Shown here: positions 7,089-14,272 of the stretch, piece by piece
Layout: every line of letters starts with the position of its first letter
How positions within the stretch are numbered: position 1 is the stretch's first letter
Assembly (NCBI GenBank): GCA_937925525.1
Contig: CALALS010000244.1
Span: forward strand, 1-15,667
DNA: 15,667 bases
Source of the DNA: an uncultured Flavobacteriales bacterium
Lineage (GTDB): Bacteria; Bacteroidota; Bacteroidia; Flavobacteriales_E; Vicingaceae
Direction: 5' to 3'
Position numbers and translations under genes: made by a program
Notes under the pieces: model-generated
The model's input: the letters and a program-made list of their open reading frames with translations, nothing else
Databases searched by the model: none
Told to the model about the DNA's origin: nothing

Positions 7089-9505
7089 AACCGGCTCTAA
7101 AATATTGCTCACTTCTCTTGCTACTAGTCCTATTTAGTAAATGTAACCCTACTAAAAAGTTAGCAGATGACGAATACTTAGTTAGTTCCGTAAAAATTAA
7201 TTGTAAAAAGTTCTCTAAAGAAAACTGTATTGAAAGTAGAAGTAAATGTAAAAGCTGTTTAGTCAATGAAGATGACCTTAAATCCGTCATTAAGCAAAAA
7301 CCTAACAGACAAATTTTTGGGTTCATTCGTTTTCACTTATGGCTGTACAATCATGGTCTTAAGAAAAAGGAGAAAATTGAGAAGAAAAATAAAAAGAAAT
7401 CATCTGTAAAAATTAAAAAACGTGATAAAGAAGATAAAGTTAATACTAGCGTTGGGGAACCACCTGTAATACTAGACACACTACTAACCACAAAATCTGA
7501 GGTCCAAATCAAAAGATATTTAGAAGGAAAGGGATTTTTCAATAGTCAAGTAAACAGTACGTATAAAAATTTTAGGTTTCTCGGTATTAAACAAAAACAA
7601 CAGAAAAAAATTGTTTACACAATAGAAACCGGAAGCGCATATAAAATCAGAAATAAATCTTATACCGGTAAAGACAGTATTATTACGCATTATATAAAGC
7701 AAGACACAACTAAAAGCTTAGTAAAAAGAGGAGATAACTTTGATGTAGATAAACTTGAGGCCGAAAGAGTTAGAATAACCAGAATGTTAAAAAATCTTGG
7801 TTATTACTATTTTGATAAAGAATTAATTACCTATAAAGCAGACAGCACCGGCAAAAAACAAAAAATTGATTTAATATACAATGTAAAAGGGCTACCGATA
7901 AAAGTTAATGATTCAATAGTCTATAAACTACACAAAAAGTGTTACATCAATCAAATTAATGTGTTTGTAAACTGTGATAAAAATGGAAATAAGGATAACT
8001 ATACACAAACTATTGAAGAGGACATTAACTTTTTTGAACCTGAAGGAAAAAACCGATACAACTATAAAACATTAGCCAAAGCAATTTTATTTGATTTAGA
8101 TAATTACTATCAATTAGCGCATCACGATGCTACTTACCAGCGATTAGCAGAGTTAGGAGTATTTAAATTTATTACAATAGACATTACATCTGATCCAAGC
8201 GATGACATGTTGCTTAACGTAAACATAATTCTCACTTCAAGTAAGTCTAAGTCTATTACATTAGAACCTAAACTCACTAACAACATTGGTAATCTTGGTA
8301 TTTATGGAAATATTGGCTTTCAAAATAAAAACACGTTTAAAGGCGCAGAAAAACTCACATTAAGTGTAGCAGGAGGTTTGCAGGCACAACAATTATTATT
8401 TGAAGATAAAAACCAACAACAAAGTGAGCTTGAAAAAATACCATATTTCAATACTTATGAAATCGGTCCTGAGCTAAAACTTGAATTCCCAAAATTATTT
8501 ATTCCCTTCTTAAATCAAGATAGAGTTTCCGAAAACTCAAATCCATCAACAGAGTTTGATTTAATTTACAACTTTCAAAAAAGACAAGACTTTTCAAGAA
8601 ATGTATTTAAGGCATCTATGGCTTATAAGTGGAATGAAACAAAACAAAAGCAACATATTATCCAACCATTAGAATTAAGTTTAATAAGATTGTTTCCTAG
8701 CCCTGCATTTAAAGATTTCTTAACAACATCAAATGATGCGTTTGTTATAAATAGCTACAAAGACCACTTAATTGCAGCATCTACTTATAGCTTCATCTAC
8801 AAATCTGACCTAAACAAAAAAAGAAATTATAGCTACTTCAGATTTAACCTTGAGGCAGCAGGAAACCTATTAAACTTGTACAGTAACCTTACAAACAATA
8901 AAAAAGATTCTGCCACAAATAGTTATCATATTATTGGAATTAGGTATGCGCAATACGTAAAAGCAGATGTTGACTTTAGAAGATACATTAATTTCAGAGG
9001 CTCTAGCTTTGTAGTAAGAAATTATTTAGGAGCTGCGCTTCCTTACGGCAATTTAAATGTAATGCCTTTTCAGCGGGCATTTTATGGTGGTGGTGCCAAT
9101 GAAATGAGAGCCTGGCAAGTTCGAACACTTGGGCCGGGTGGCTTAGCTGACTCATCCATATTTACAGCCATTGACCAAGTTGGAGATTTAAAATTTGAAA
9201 CCAACTTTGAATATAGATTTGACATTACTAATCTTTTTGAACTAGCTATTTTTACTGATATGGGAAATATTTGGTTAATGGAAAAAGACCCAAAACGGCC
9301 TGAGGCAGACTTTCAAGCCGACAAAATATGGAAACACATGGCAATTGGTACAGGTGTGGGATTAAGGTTAGACTTTTCGTTCTTCATCTTACGATTTGAT
9401 TTAGGGTTCAAACTAAAAAATCCGGCCAGAGATAATCCATATAAAATTGGGTTTCAAAAAAATGAGTCGGGAGTATTTAATTTAGGAATTGGTTATCCGT
9501 TCTAG
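7085..9505 (+). CDS. tamL: TamL-like outer-membrane lipoprotein, BamA/TamA (Omp85) family
   Basis: This is an Omp85-superfamily protein with N-terminal POTRA-like repeats and a C-terminal 16-strand barrel, thought to help insert proteins into the outer membrane with TamB. Bacteroidota TamL differs from TamA in being a lipoprotein. With a CTG start at 7085 (806 aa) the N-terminus reads MKPALKYCSLLLLLVLFSKC, a complete lipoprotein signal with Cys20 as the acylated residue, followed by NPTKKLADDEYLV. The only other in-frame candidate, TTG 7118, leaves eight uncharged residues and no usable signal. The barrel carries GGGANEMRAWQVRTLGPGG (668-686), the family's loop-6 type motif, and the chain ends in phenylalanine (GYPF). 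Unusual features are a four-cysteine segment (residues 40-58) and a lysine-rich linker (93-119). No tamB follows. Confidence 0.85.
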   Translation: MKPALKYCSLLLLLVLFSKCNPTKKLADDEYLVSSVKINCKKFSKENCIESRSKCKSCLVNEDDLKSVIKQKPNRQIFGFIRFHLWLYNHGLKKKEKIEKKNKKKSSVKIKKRDKEDKVNTSVGEPPVILDTLLTTKSEVQIKRYLEGKGFFNSQVNSTYKNFRFLGIKQKQQKKIVYTIETGSAYKIRNKSYTGKDSIITHYIKQDTTKSLVKRGDNFDVDKLEAERVRITRMLKNLGYYYFDKELITYKADSTGKKQKIDLIYNVKGLPIKVNDSIVYKLHKKCYINQINVFVNCDKNGNKDNYTQTIEEDINFFEPEGKNRYNYKTLAKAILFDLDNYYQLAHHDATYQRLAELGVFKFITIDITSDPSDDMLLNVNIILTSSKSKSITLEPKLTNNIGNLGIYGNIGFQNKNTFKGAEKLTLSVAGGLQAQQLLFEDKNQQQSELEKIPYFNTYEIGPELKLEFPKLFIPFLNQDRVSENSNPSTEFDLIYNFQKRQDFSRNVFKASMAYKWNETKQKQHIIQPLELSLIRLFPSPAFKDFLTTSNDAFVINSYKDHLIAASTYSFIYKSDLNKKRNYSYFRFNLEAAGNLLNLYSNLTNNKKDSATNSYHIIGIRYAQYVKADVDFRRYINFRGSSFVVRNYLGAALPYGNLNVMPFQRAFYGGGANEMRAWQVRTLGPGGLADSSIFTAIDQVGDLKFETNFEYRFDITNLFELAIFTDMGNIWLMEKDPKRPEADFQADKIWKHMAIGTGVGLRLDFSFFILRFDLGFKLKNPARDNPYKIGFQKNESGVFNLGIGYPF

Positions 9506-9575
9506 CTAACCTTACCTATATAGTTTTAATAAAACAAAAGATAGATTGAATTCCTCATTCTGAATTCTAAATTAT

Positions 9576-9583
9576 TATCTTTG
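9576..9583 (+). promoter_or_regulatory. Aldolase operon -7 element (TATCTTTG)
   Basis: TATCTTTG is a perfect -7 element 18 bases before the ATG at 9602. It contains the TTG (9581) that would otherwise be the longest-frame start, so that TTG is excluded. No clear -33 TTTG stands at 19-21 bases upstream. The gap before it holds two GAATTC copies (9550-9555 and 9562-9567) of no evident meaning. Confidence 0.65.
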
Positions 9584-9601
9584 TCGTCCCTATTTAAAAT
9601 T

Positions 9602-10669
9602 ATGGCTACAACAACACTTTCAAAAATAGAAGAACTTATTGGTAATGAGGCTCAAAGCCTATTATCTCATGAATGTAAAACCATTACAAAAGAACAAATT
9701 CATCTACCCGGTGCTGATTTTGTTGACAGGTGTTTTAAAGATTCAAACAGAAGCTCACAAGTGCTAAGAAATCTTGAAGCAATTTACAACCATGGAAGAC
9801 TATCAGGCACAGGGTACGTATCTATTCTTCCTGTCGACCAAGGTATAGAACACTCTGCAGGAGCATCTTTTGCGCCTAACCCAATTTATTTTGACCCTGA
9901 GAACATTGTAAAGCTTGCCATTGAAGGTGGTTGCAACGCAGTAGCCTCAACTTATGGTGTTTTAGCTGCTTGCTCAAGAAAATATGCTCACAAAATACCT
10001 TTCATTGTAAAAATCAATCATAACGAATTCTTATCATACCCTAATACTTTCAATCAAATCTTATTCGGAAGCGTTGAAGAAGCATGGAATATGGGAGCTG
10101 CTGCAGTAGGCGCTACCATTTATTTTGGTTCACCCGAAAGTGAAAGACAAATTGTAGAAATTTCTCAAGCATTTGAAAGAGCTCATGAATTGGGAATGGC
10201 TACTATTTTATGGTGTTATCTAAGAAATAACGATTTCAAAAAGGATGGAGTAGATTATCATACGGCTACTGACATTACTGCACAAGCCAATCACATTGGT
10301 GTTACTATTCAAGCAGATATAATTAAACAAAAGCTTCCTACTTTAAACGGTGGATATAAGGCTATAAAATTTGGAAAAACTCATGAAAAAGTGTATTCTG
10401 AATTAAGTACAGACAACCCAATTGACCTTTGTCGTTATCAAGTAGCAAATTGTTACATGGGTAGAAATGGCTTAATTAATTCCGGTGGTGCTTCAGCAGG
10501 AGCATCAGATTTATCGGAAGCAGTTACAACAGCTGTCATCAACAAAAGAGCCGGTGGTCATGGGTTAATTTCGGGAAGAAAAGCCTTTCAAAAACCAATG
10601 AAAGAAGGAATTGAACTACTAAACGCAATACAAGATGTTTATTTAGATAACAACATCACTATTGCATAA
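9602..10669 (+). CDS. fbaB: Fructose-bisphosphate aldolase class I (FbaB/DhnA type)
   Basis: This enzyme reversibly cleaves fructose 1,6-bisphosphate into dihydroxyacetone phosphate and glyceraldehyde 3-phosphate through a lysine Schiff base, in glycolysis and gluconeogenesis. The DhnA-family signatures are SILPVDQGIEHSAGASFAPNP, EGGCNAVASTYGVL, FIVKINHNEFLSYPN, and the ADIIKQKLP strand. The lysine of that last strand (about K242) is the likely Schiff-base residue by comparison with archaeal-type class I aldolases. The phosphate-binding GRNGLINSGGASAG and RAGGHGLISGRKAFQKP segments are also present. The start at 9602 gives 355 aa, close to E. coli FbaB. The longer frame to TTG 9581 begins within the promoter and is rejected. 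accD follows after 23 bases, so the two are probably co-transcribed. Confidence 0.93.
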   Translation: MATTTLSKIEELIGNEAQSLLSHECKTITKEQIHLPGADFVDRCFKDSNRSSQVLRNLEAIYNHGRLSGTGYVSILPVDQGIEHSAGASFAPNPIYFDPENIVKLAIEGGCNAVASTYGVLAACSRKYAHKIPFIVKINHNEFLSYPNTFNQILFGSVEEAWNMGAAAVGATIYFGSPESERQIVEISQAFERAHELGMATILWCYLRNNDFKKDGVDYHTATDITAQANHIGVTIQADIIKQKLPTLNGGYKAIKFGKTHEKVYSELSTDNPIDLCRYQVANCYMGRNGLINSGGASAGASDLSEAVTTAVINKRAGGHGLISGRKAFQKPMKEGIELLNAIQDVYLDNNITIA

Positions 10670-10692
10670 TTTAAAAACCATAAACTTTTTAA

Positions 10693-11538
10693 ATGGCTTG
10701 GTTTAGAAGAGATAAAGAAGGAATTACAACTCCAACAACAGAAAAAAAGGAAACTCCGGAAGGATTGTGGTATAAATGTCCTGAATGCAATACAGTTGTT
10801 ACTTCAGAAGATTTTGAAGCAAACCTTTGGGTATGTGCTGAATGTCAGTACCATGAAAAAGTTGGTCCCGAAGAATATTTCAAATTCTTATTTGATGGAG
10901 GAAAATATAAAGAATTAGACCAAAATCTATATTCGGCTGACCCACTCAAGTTTGAAGATAAAAAGAAGTACGCTGACAGAGTAAAAGATACCATGGAGAA
11001 AACAAAGCTGAAAGACGCTATCAAAACTGCTCAAGGTAAGCTGGACAAAAAAGATGTGGTTATTGCATGTATGGATTTCAAGTTTATTGGAGGCTCAATG
11101 GGTTCTGTGGTTGGAGAAAAAATAGCAAGAGCCATAGAATTTGCCAGAAAAAAGAAATACCCTTTTATCATGATTTCTAAATCAGGTGGAGCCCGAATGA
11201 TGGAAGGTGCTTTTTCTTTGATGCAAATGGCAAAAACTTCTGCCAGATTAGCTCAATTAGCAGAAGCCAAAGTTCCATATATCTCAATACTAACCAACCC
11301 AACTACCGGTGGGGTAACAGCCTCTTTTGCAATGCTTGGCGACTTTAACATTGCAGAACCAAAGGCCTTAATAGGATTTGCTGGACCAAGGGTGGTAAAA
11401 GAAACCATCGGAAAAGACCTACCCGAAGGCTTTCAAACATCAGAATTTGTTTTAGAAAAAGGCTTTTTAGACTTTATCGTTCAGCGTAACGAAATGAAAC
11501 AAAAACTTGCCCTCCTATTAAATATGTTAAAAAAATAA
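10693..11538 (+). CDS. accD: Acetyl-CoA carboxylase carboxyltransferase subunit beta AccD
   Basis: AccD is the beta subunit of the carboxyltransferase. With AccA it transfers the carboxyl group from biotin on AccB to acetyl-CoA, giving malonyl-CoA for fatty acid synthesis. The N-terminal zinc ribbon has C29, C32, C48 and C51 (YKCPECNT and WVCAECQY). The crotonase-like core shows GGSMGSVVGEKIARAIEFA, SKSGGARMMEGAFSLMQMAKT, NPTTGGVTASFAMLGD and GFAGPRVVKETIG, all standard. The 281-residue length is normal for the short bacterial form. Only 23 bases separate it from the aldolase stop, with no promoter-like element, so it most likely shares the promoter at 9576. rpsO downstream has its own promoter. 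Confidence 0.96.
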   Translation: MAWFRRDKEGITTPTTEKKETPEGLWYKCPECNTVVTSEDFEANLWVCAECQYHEKVGPEEYFKFLFDGGKYKELDQNLYSADPLKFEDKKKYADRVKDTMEKTKLKDAIKTAQGKLDKKDVVIACMDFKFIGGSMGSVVGEKIARAIEFARKKKYPFIMISKSGGARMMEGAFSLMQMAKTSARLAQLAEAKVPYISILTNPTTGGVTASFAMLGDFNIAEPKALIGFAGPRVVKETIGKDLPEGFQTSEFVLEKGFLDFIVQRNEMKQKLALLLNMLKK

Positions 11539-11558
11539 CAGCATTTACGTAAAAATAG

Positions 11559-11587
11559 TTGTTCATTAAAAAAAATAGCTATCTTTG
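11559..11587 (+). promoter_or_regulatory. rpsO promoter (TTG-N18-TATCTTTG)
   Basis: TTG at 11559-11561 is followed after 18 bases by TATCTTTG at 11580-11587, a good Bacteroidota -33/-7 pair. The predicted start is about 11592, giving a leader of about 20 bases. The TTG at 11559, which opens a longer reading frame, is therefore the -33 element and not a start codon. Confidence 0.75.
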
Positions 11588-11612
11588 CAGCCGTTTAAAA
11601 GATTATAACAAA

Positions 11613-11882
11613 ATGTATTTAACAAAAGAAGCCAAAGCAGAAATTTTTAAAGAATACGGTGGAGATGCTAAAAACACTGGTTCTTCAGAAGGTCAAATAG
11701 CTTTATTCACTACCAGAATTAATGCATTAACAGAAAAGTTAAAAGCAAACAAAAAAGATCTTAACACACAAAGATCACTAATTAAAATGGTAGGTAAAAG
11801 AAGAAGTTTACTTGACTACATTAAAAATAAAGACATCCAAAAATACAGAGATTTAATTGAGAAACTTAACATTAGAAAGTAA
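11613..11882 (+). CDS. rpsO: Small ribosomal subunit protein S15
   Basis: S15 is a primary binding protein of the 30S platform; it contacts the 16S rRNA three-way junction and takes part in bridges to the large subunit. The start at 11613 gives 89 residues, exactly the E. coli length. The sequence shows the expected pattern: MYLTKEAKAEIFKEYGG, then DAKNTGSSEGQIALFTTRI, the RNA-binding LIKMVGKRRSLLDYIKNKD, and the C-terminal helix ending in NIRK. The gene stands alone between its own promoter and a strong terminator. pnp follows, as in many bacteria, which suggests readthrough across that terminator. Autoregulation by S15 binding to its leader is known elsewhere, but the leader here is very short and I see no pseudoknot. 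Confidence 0.97.
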   Translation: MYLTKEAKAEIFKEYGGDAKNTGSSEGQIALFTTRINALTEKLKANKKDLNTQRSLIKMVGKRRSLLDYIKNKDIQKYRDLIEKLNIRK

Positions 11883-11908
11883 TCATTATTTCTTCTAAAT
11901 ATTTTATT

Positions 11909-11941
11909 AAAAAAGGGGGCTGCAATCATAGCCCCTTTTTA
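11909..11941 (+). terminator. Intrinsic terminator after rpsO
   Basis: GGGGCT (11916-11921) pairs with AGCCCC (11930-11935) around an eight-base loop. The stem is extended by a G-T pair and an A-run opposite the T-run (11936-11940). The flanking A and T runs would let it act in both directions. pnp starts 31 bases later with no recognisable promoter between. Confidence 0.85.
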
Positions 11942-11971
11942 TATTAACCGAATTAAAACTAAATTATATAT

Positions 11972-14149
11972 ATGTCAAATCAAGTAATTCCAAGTGTATA
12001 CAAAGAAGTTATCACACTTGAAGATGGAAGAGAGATTTCCATAGAAACAGGAAAATTAGCAAAACAAGCTCATGGCTCTGTAGTTGTTCAATCAGGTAAA
12101 TGTATGTTGCTTTGCACAGTAGTTTCTAACTACCAACAAAGTGATGTAGATTTTTTACCACTAACTGTAGATTACCGAGAGAAGTTTGCAGCTGCAGGAA
12201 AGTATCCGGGCGGTTTCTTTAAAAGAGAAGCTAGACCAAGCGATGGTGAGGTTCTTACCATGAGGTTGGTAGATAGAGTATTACGACCACTATTCCCAAA
12301 AGATTATCATGCAGAAACTCAGGTCATGATACAATTAATGTCACATGACGAAAATGTAATGCCTGATGCAATGGCAGGATTAGCTGCGTCTGCTGCAATT
12401 CAACTTTCAGACATTCCTTTTGAGTGTCCAATTTCAGAAGTAAGAGTTGGTAGAGTTAACGGAAAACTAGTTATAAACCCTACTTATGAGCAATTACAGG
12501 AATCAGATATTGATATGGTAATTGGCGCTTCTGCAGACTCTGTGATGATGGTAGAAGGAGAGATGAAAGAAATTTCTGAAGAAGAAATGGTAGAAGCCAT
12601 TAAATTTGCTCATGATGCAATAAAAGTACAATGTGCTGCACAGGTAAAATTAGCGGAAGCATTTGGTAAAAAACCTGTTCGAGAATATGAACCTGAAAAA
12701 GAAGATGAAGAATTAGCTAAAAAAATTCATGAAATGGCATACGACAAAGTTTATGCTGTTGCTAAATCCGGCTCTTCAAAACATGAAAGAAGTGACGCTT
12801 TTGCTAAAATTAAAGAAGAAATTCTAGCAAGTTTCTCAGAAGAAGAAATTGAAAGTTTAGGAGGATTAATTTCAAAATACTACTCAAAAGCCGAAAAGAA
12901 AGCTGTCAGAGACCTTACATTAAATGAAGGTTTAAGATTAGATGGAAGAAAAACAGAAGACATTAGACCAATATGGTGTGAGGTAGATTACTTACCATCT
13001 GCACATGGTTCTTCTATTTTTACAAGAGGAGAAACTCAGGCGTTAGCTACTGTAACTTTAGGGACCTCTAAAGAAGCTAATCAAATAGACATGCCATCAT
13101 ATCAAGGTGAAGAAACATTTTATTTACACTACAACTTCCCTCCTTTCTCTACTGGTGAAGCAAGACCTAATAGAGGAAGTTCAAGAAGAGAGGTAGGACA
13201 CGGAAATTTAGCACAAAGAGCTCTTAAGGGAATGATTCCTGATGATTGCCCATATACTGTTAGAATTGTATCTGAAGTACTAGAATCAAACGGTTCTTCT
13301 TCAATGGCGACTGTTTGTGCAGGAACAATGGCATTAATGGATGCGGGTATTCAAATGAAAAAACCGGTATCAGGTATTGCAATGGGATTAATTTCTGATG
13401 CTGAAACTGGAAAATACGCTGTTTTATCTGATATTCTTGGTGATGAAGACCACTTAGGTGATATGGACTTTAAGGTAACCGGAACAGCAGAAGGGATTAC
13501 AGCTTGTCAAATGGATATTAAAATAAAAGGTCTTTCTTATGAGGTTTTAGTTAACGCATTAAAACAAGCCCAAAAAGGAAGAATACACATACTTGGAAAA
13601 CTTACTGAAACCATTGCTAAACCAAATACTGATGTAAAACCACACTCTCCGAAAATGGTTACTACGGTAATTCCTAATGAATACATCGGTGCATTAATTG
13701 GTCCTGGCGGAAAAGTAATTCAAGAATTACAAAAAGCAACTAAAACGACTATCGTCATCAATGAAGATGAAAAAACGGAAGAAGGAATAGTTGAAATTCT
13801 TGGTACTGACCAAGCAGGTATTGATGCTGTATTAGCTAAAATTAAATCTATCACATTTAAACCAAAAGTTGGTGAAACCTACAAAGTAAAAGTGGTAAAA
13901 ATGTTAGATTTTGGTGCAGTAGTAGAATACCTTGAAGCTCCTGGAAATGAAGTATTACTACACATTTCTGAATTAGCTTGGGAACGAACAAATAACGTAA
14001 CTGATGTTGTAAATATGGGCGATGTTATTGAGGTTAAATATTTTGGAGTTGACCCAAAAACAAGAAAAGAAAAAGTTTCTAGAAAAGCCCTTTTACCAAG
14101 ACCTCCAAGAGAGGAAAAGGCAGTATCTGAAGAAAAAAAGGAAGCCTAA
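11972..14149 (+). CDS. pnp: Polyribonucleotide nucleotidyltransferase (PNPase)
   Basis: PNPase is a trimeric 3'-5' exoribonuclease that degrades RNA by phosphorolysis and can also polymerise nucleoside diphosphates. Two RNase PH domains flank an all-helical domain. The first starts with ETGKLAKQAHGSVVVQ, and the second contains NLAQRALKGMIP and the catalytic motif DILGDEDHLGDMDFKVTG from D487 to G504, with D487 and D493 matching the E. coli acidic residues. A KH domain follows with GPGG at 577-580, then an S1 domain at about 632-708 and a charged tail. The 725-residue length is normal. The leader after the rpsO terminator is about 30 bases and AT-rich with no TAnnTTTG, so expression probably depends on readthrough from rpsO. 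A strong terminator follows. Confidence 0.97.
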   Translation: MSNQVIPSVYKEVITLEDGREISIETGKLAKQAHGSVVVQSGKCMLLCTVVSNYQQSDVDFLPLTVDYREKFAAAGKYPGGFFKREARPSDGEVLTMRLVDRVLRPLFPKDYHAETQVMIQLMSHDENVMPDAMAGLAASAAIQLSDIPFECPISEVRVGRVNGKLVINPTYEQLQESDIDMVIGASADSVMMVEGEMKEISEEEMVEAIKFAHDAIKVQCAAQVKLAEAFGKKPVREYEPEKEDEELAKKIHEMAYDKVYAVAKSGSSKHERSDAFAKIKEEILASFSEEEIESLGGLISKYYSKAEKKAVRDLTLNEGLRLDGRKTEDIRPIWCEVDYLPSAHGSSIFTRGETQALATVTLGTSKEANQIDMPSYQGEETFYLHYNFPPFSTGEARPNRGSSRREVGHGNLAQRALKGMIPDDCPYTVRIVSEVLESNGSSSMATVCAGTMALMDAGIQMKKPVSGIAMGLISDAETGKYAVLSDILGDEDHLGDMDFKVTGTAEGITACQMDIKIKGLSYEVLVNALKQAQKGRIHILGKLTETIAKPNTDVKPHSPKMVTTVIPNEYIGALIGPGGKVIQELQKATKTTIVINEDEKTEEGIVEILGTDQAGIDAVLAKIKSITFKPKVGETYKVKVVKMLDFGAVVEYLEAPGNEVLLHISELAWERTNNVTDVVNMGDVIEVKYFGVDPKTRKEKVSRKALLPRPPREEKAVSEEKKEA

Positions 14150-14176
14150 ATCTCCTTATTCAAAATAAATTTCTTT

Positions 14177-14206
14177 AAGTCCCGATTTTTTTCGGGACTT
14201 TTTTTT
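14177..14206 (+). terminator. Intrinsic terminator after pnp
   Basis: A perfect 9-bp stem, AAGTCCCGA (14177-14185) with TCGGGACTT (14192-14200), closes a six-T loop and runs into a T tract reaching 14206. It lies 27 bases after the pnp stop. The end of the T tract supplies the possible -33 TTTG of the sigma-factor promoter. Confidence 0.92.
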
Positions 14207-14235
14207 GCTGTTTTGTAACCTTAAAAATTCTTTTG
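14204..14235 (+). promoter_or_regulatory. Possible sigma-factor gene promoter (TTTG-N20-TTCTTTTG)
   Basis: TTTG at 14204-14207 and TTCTTTTG at 14228-14235 are 20 bases apart. The -7 element differs from TAnnTTTG only at the A. The predicted start is about 14240, leaving a leader of about 33 bases. The -33 element overlaps the T tract of the pnp terminator. Confidence 0.45.
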
Positions 14236-14272
14236 CCGTAAACCCACAAAAACCACTAATCAAGTATATTTT

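Noticed and set aside
7361..7441. K-rich stretch as a sign of a frameshift or pseudogene
   Set aside because: Conserved TamL-type sequence continues in the same frame on both sides.
9523..9535. Small inverted repeat GTTTTA/TAAAAC after the tamL-like gene
   Set aside because: It has an almost purely A-T stem with a one-base loop and no T tract, so it is not a credible terminator.
9550..9567. Two GAATTC copies upstream of the aldolase
   Set aside because: Each is a palindrome. The possible 6-bp hairpin is AT-rich with no T tract, so it is neither a convincing terminator nor an operator.
9581..9601. TTG 9581 as the aldolase start
   Set aside because: The TTG is the last part of the -7 element TATCTTTG; ATG 9602 gives the family length.
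11559..11612. TTG 11559 as the rpsO start
   Set aside because: It is the -33 box; ATG 11613 gives exactly 89 residues, the S15 standard.
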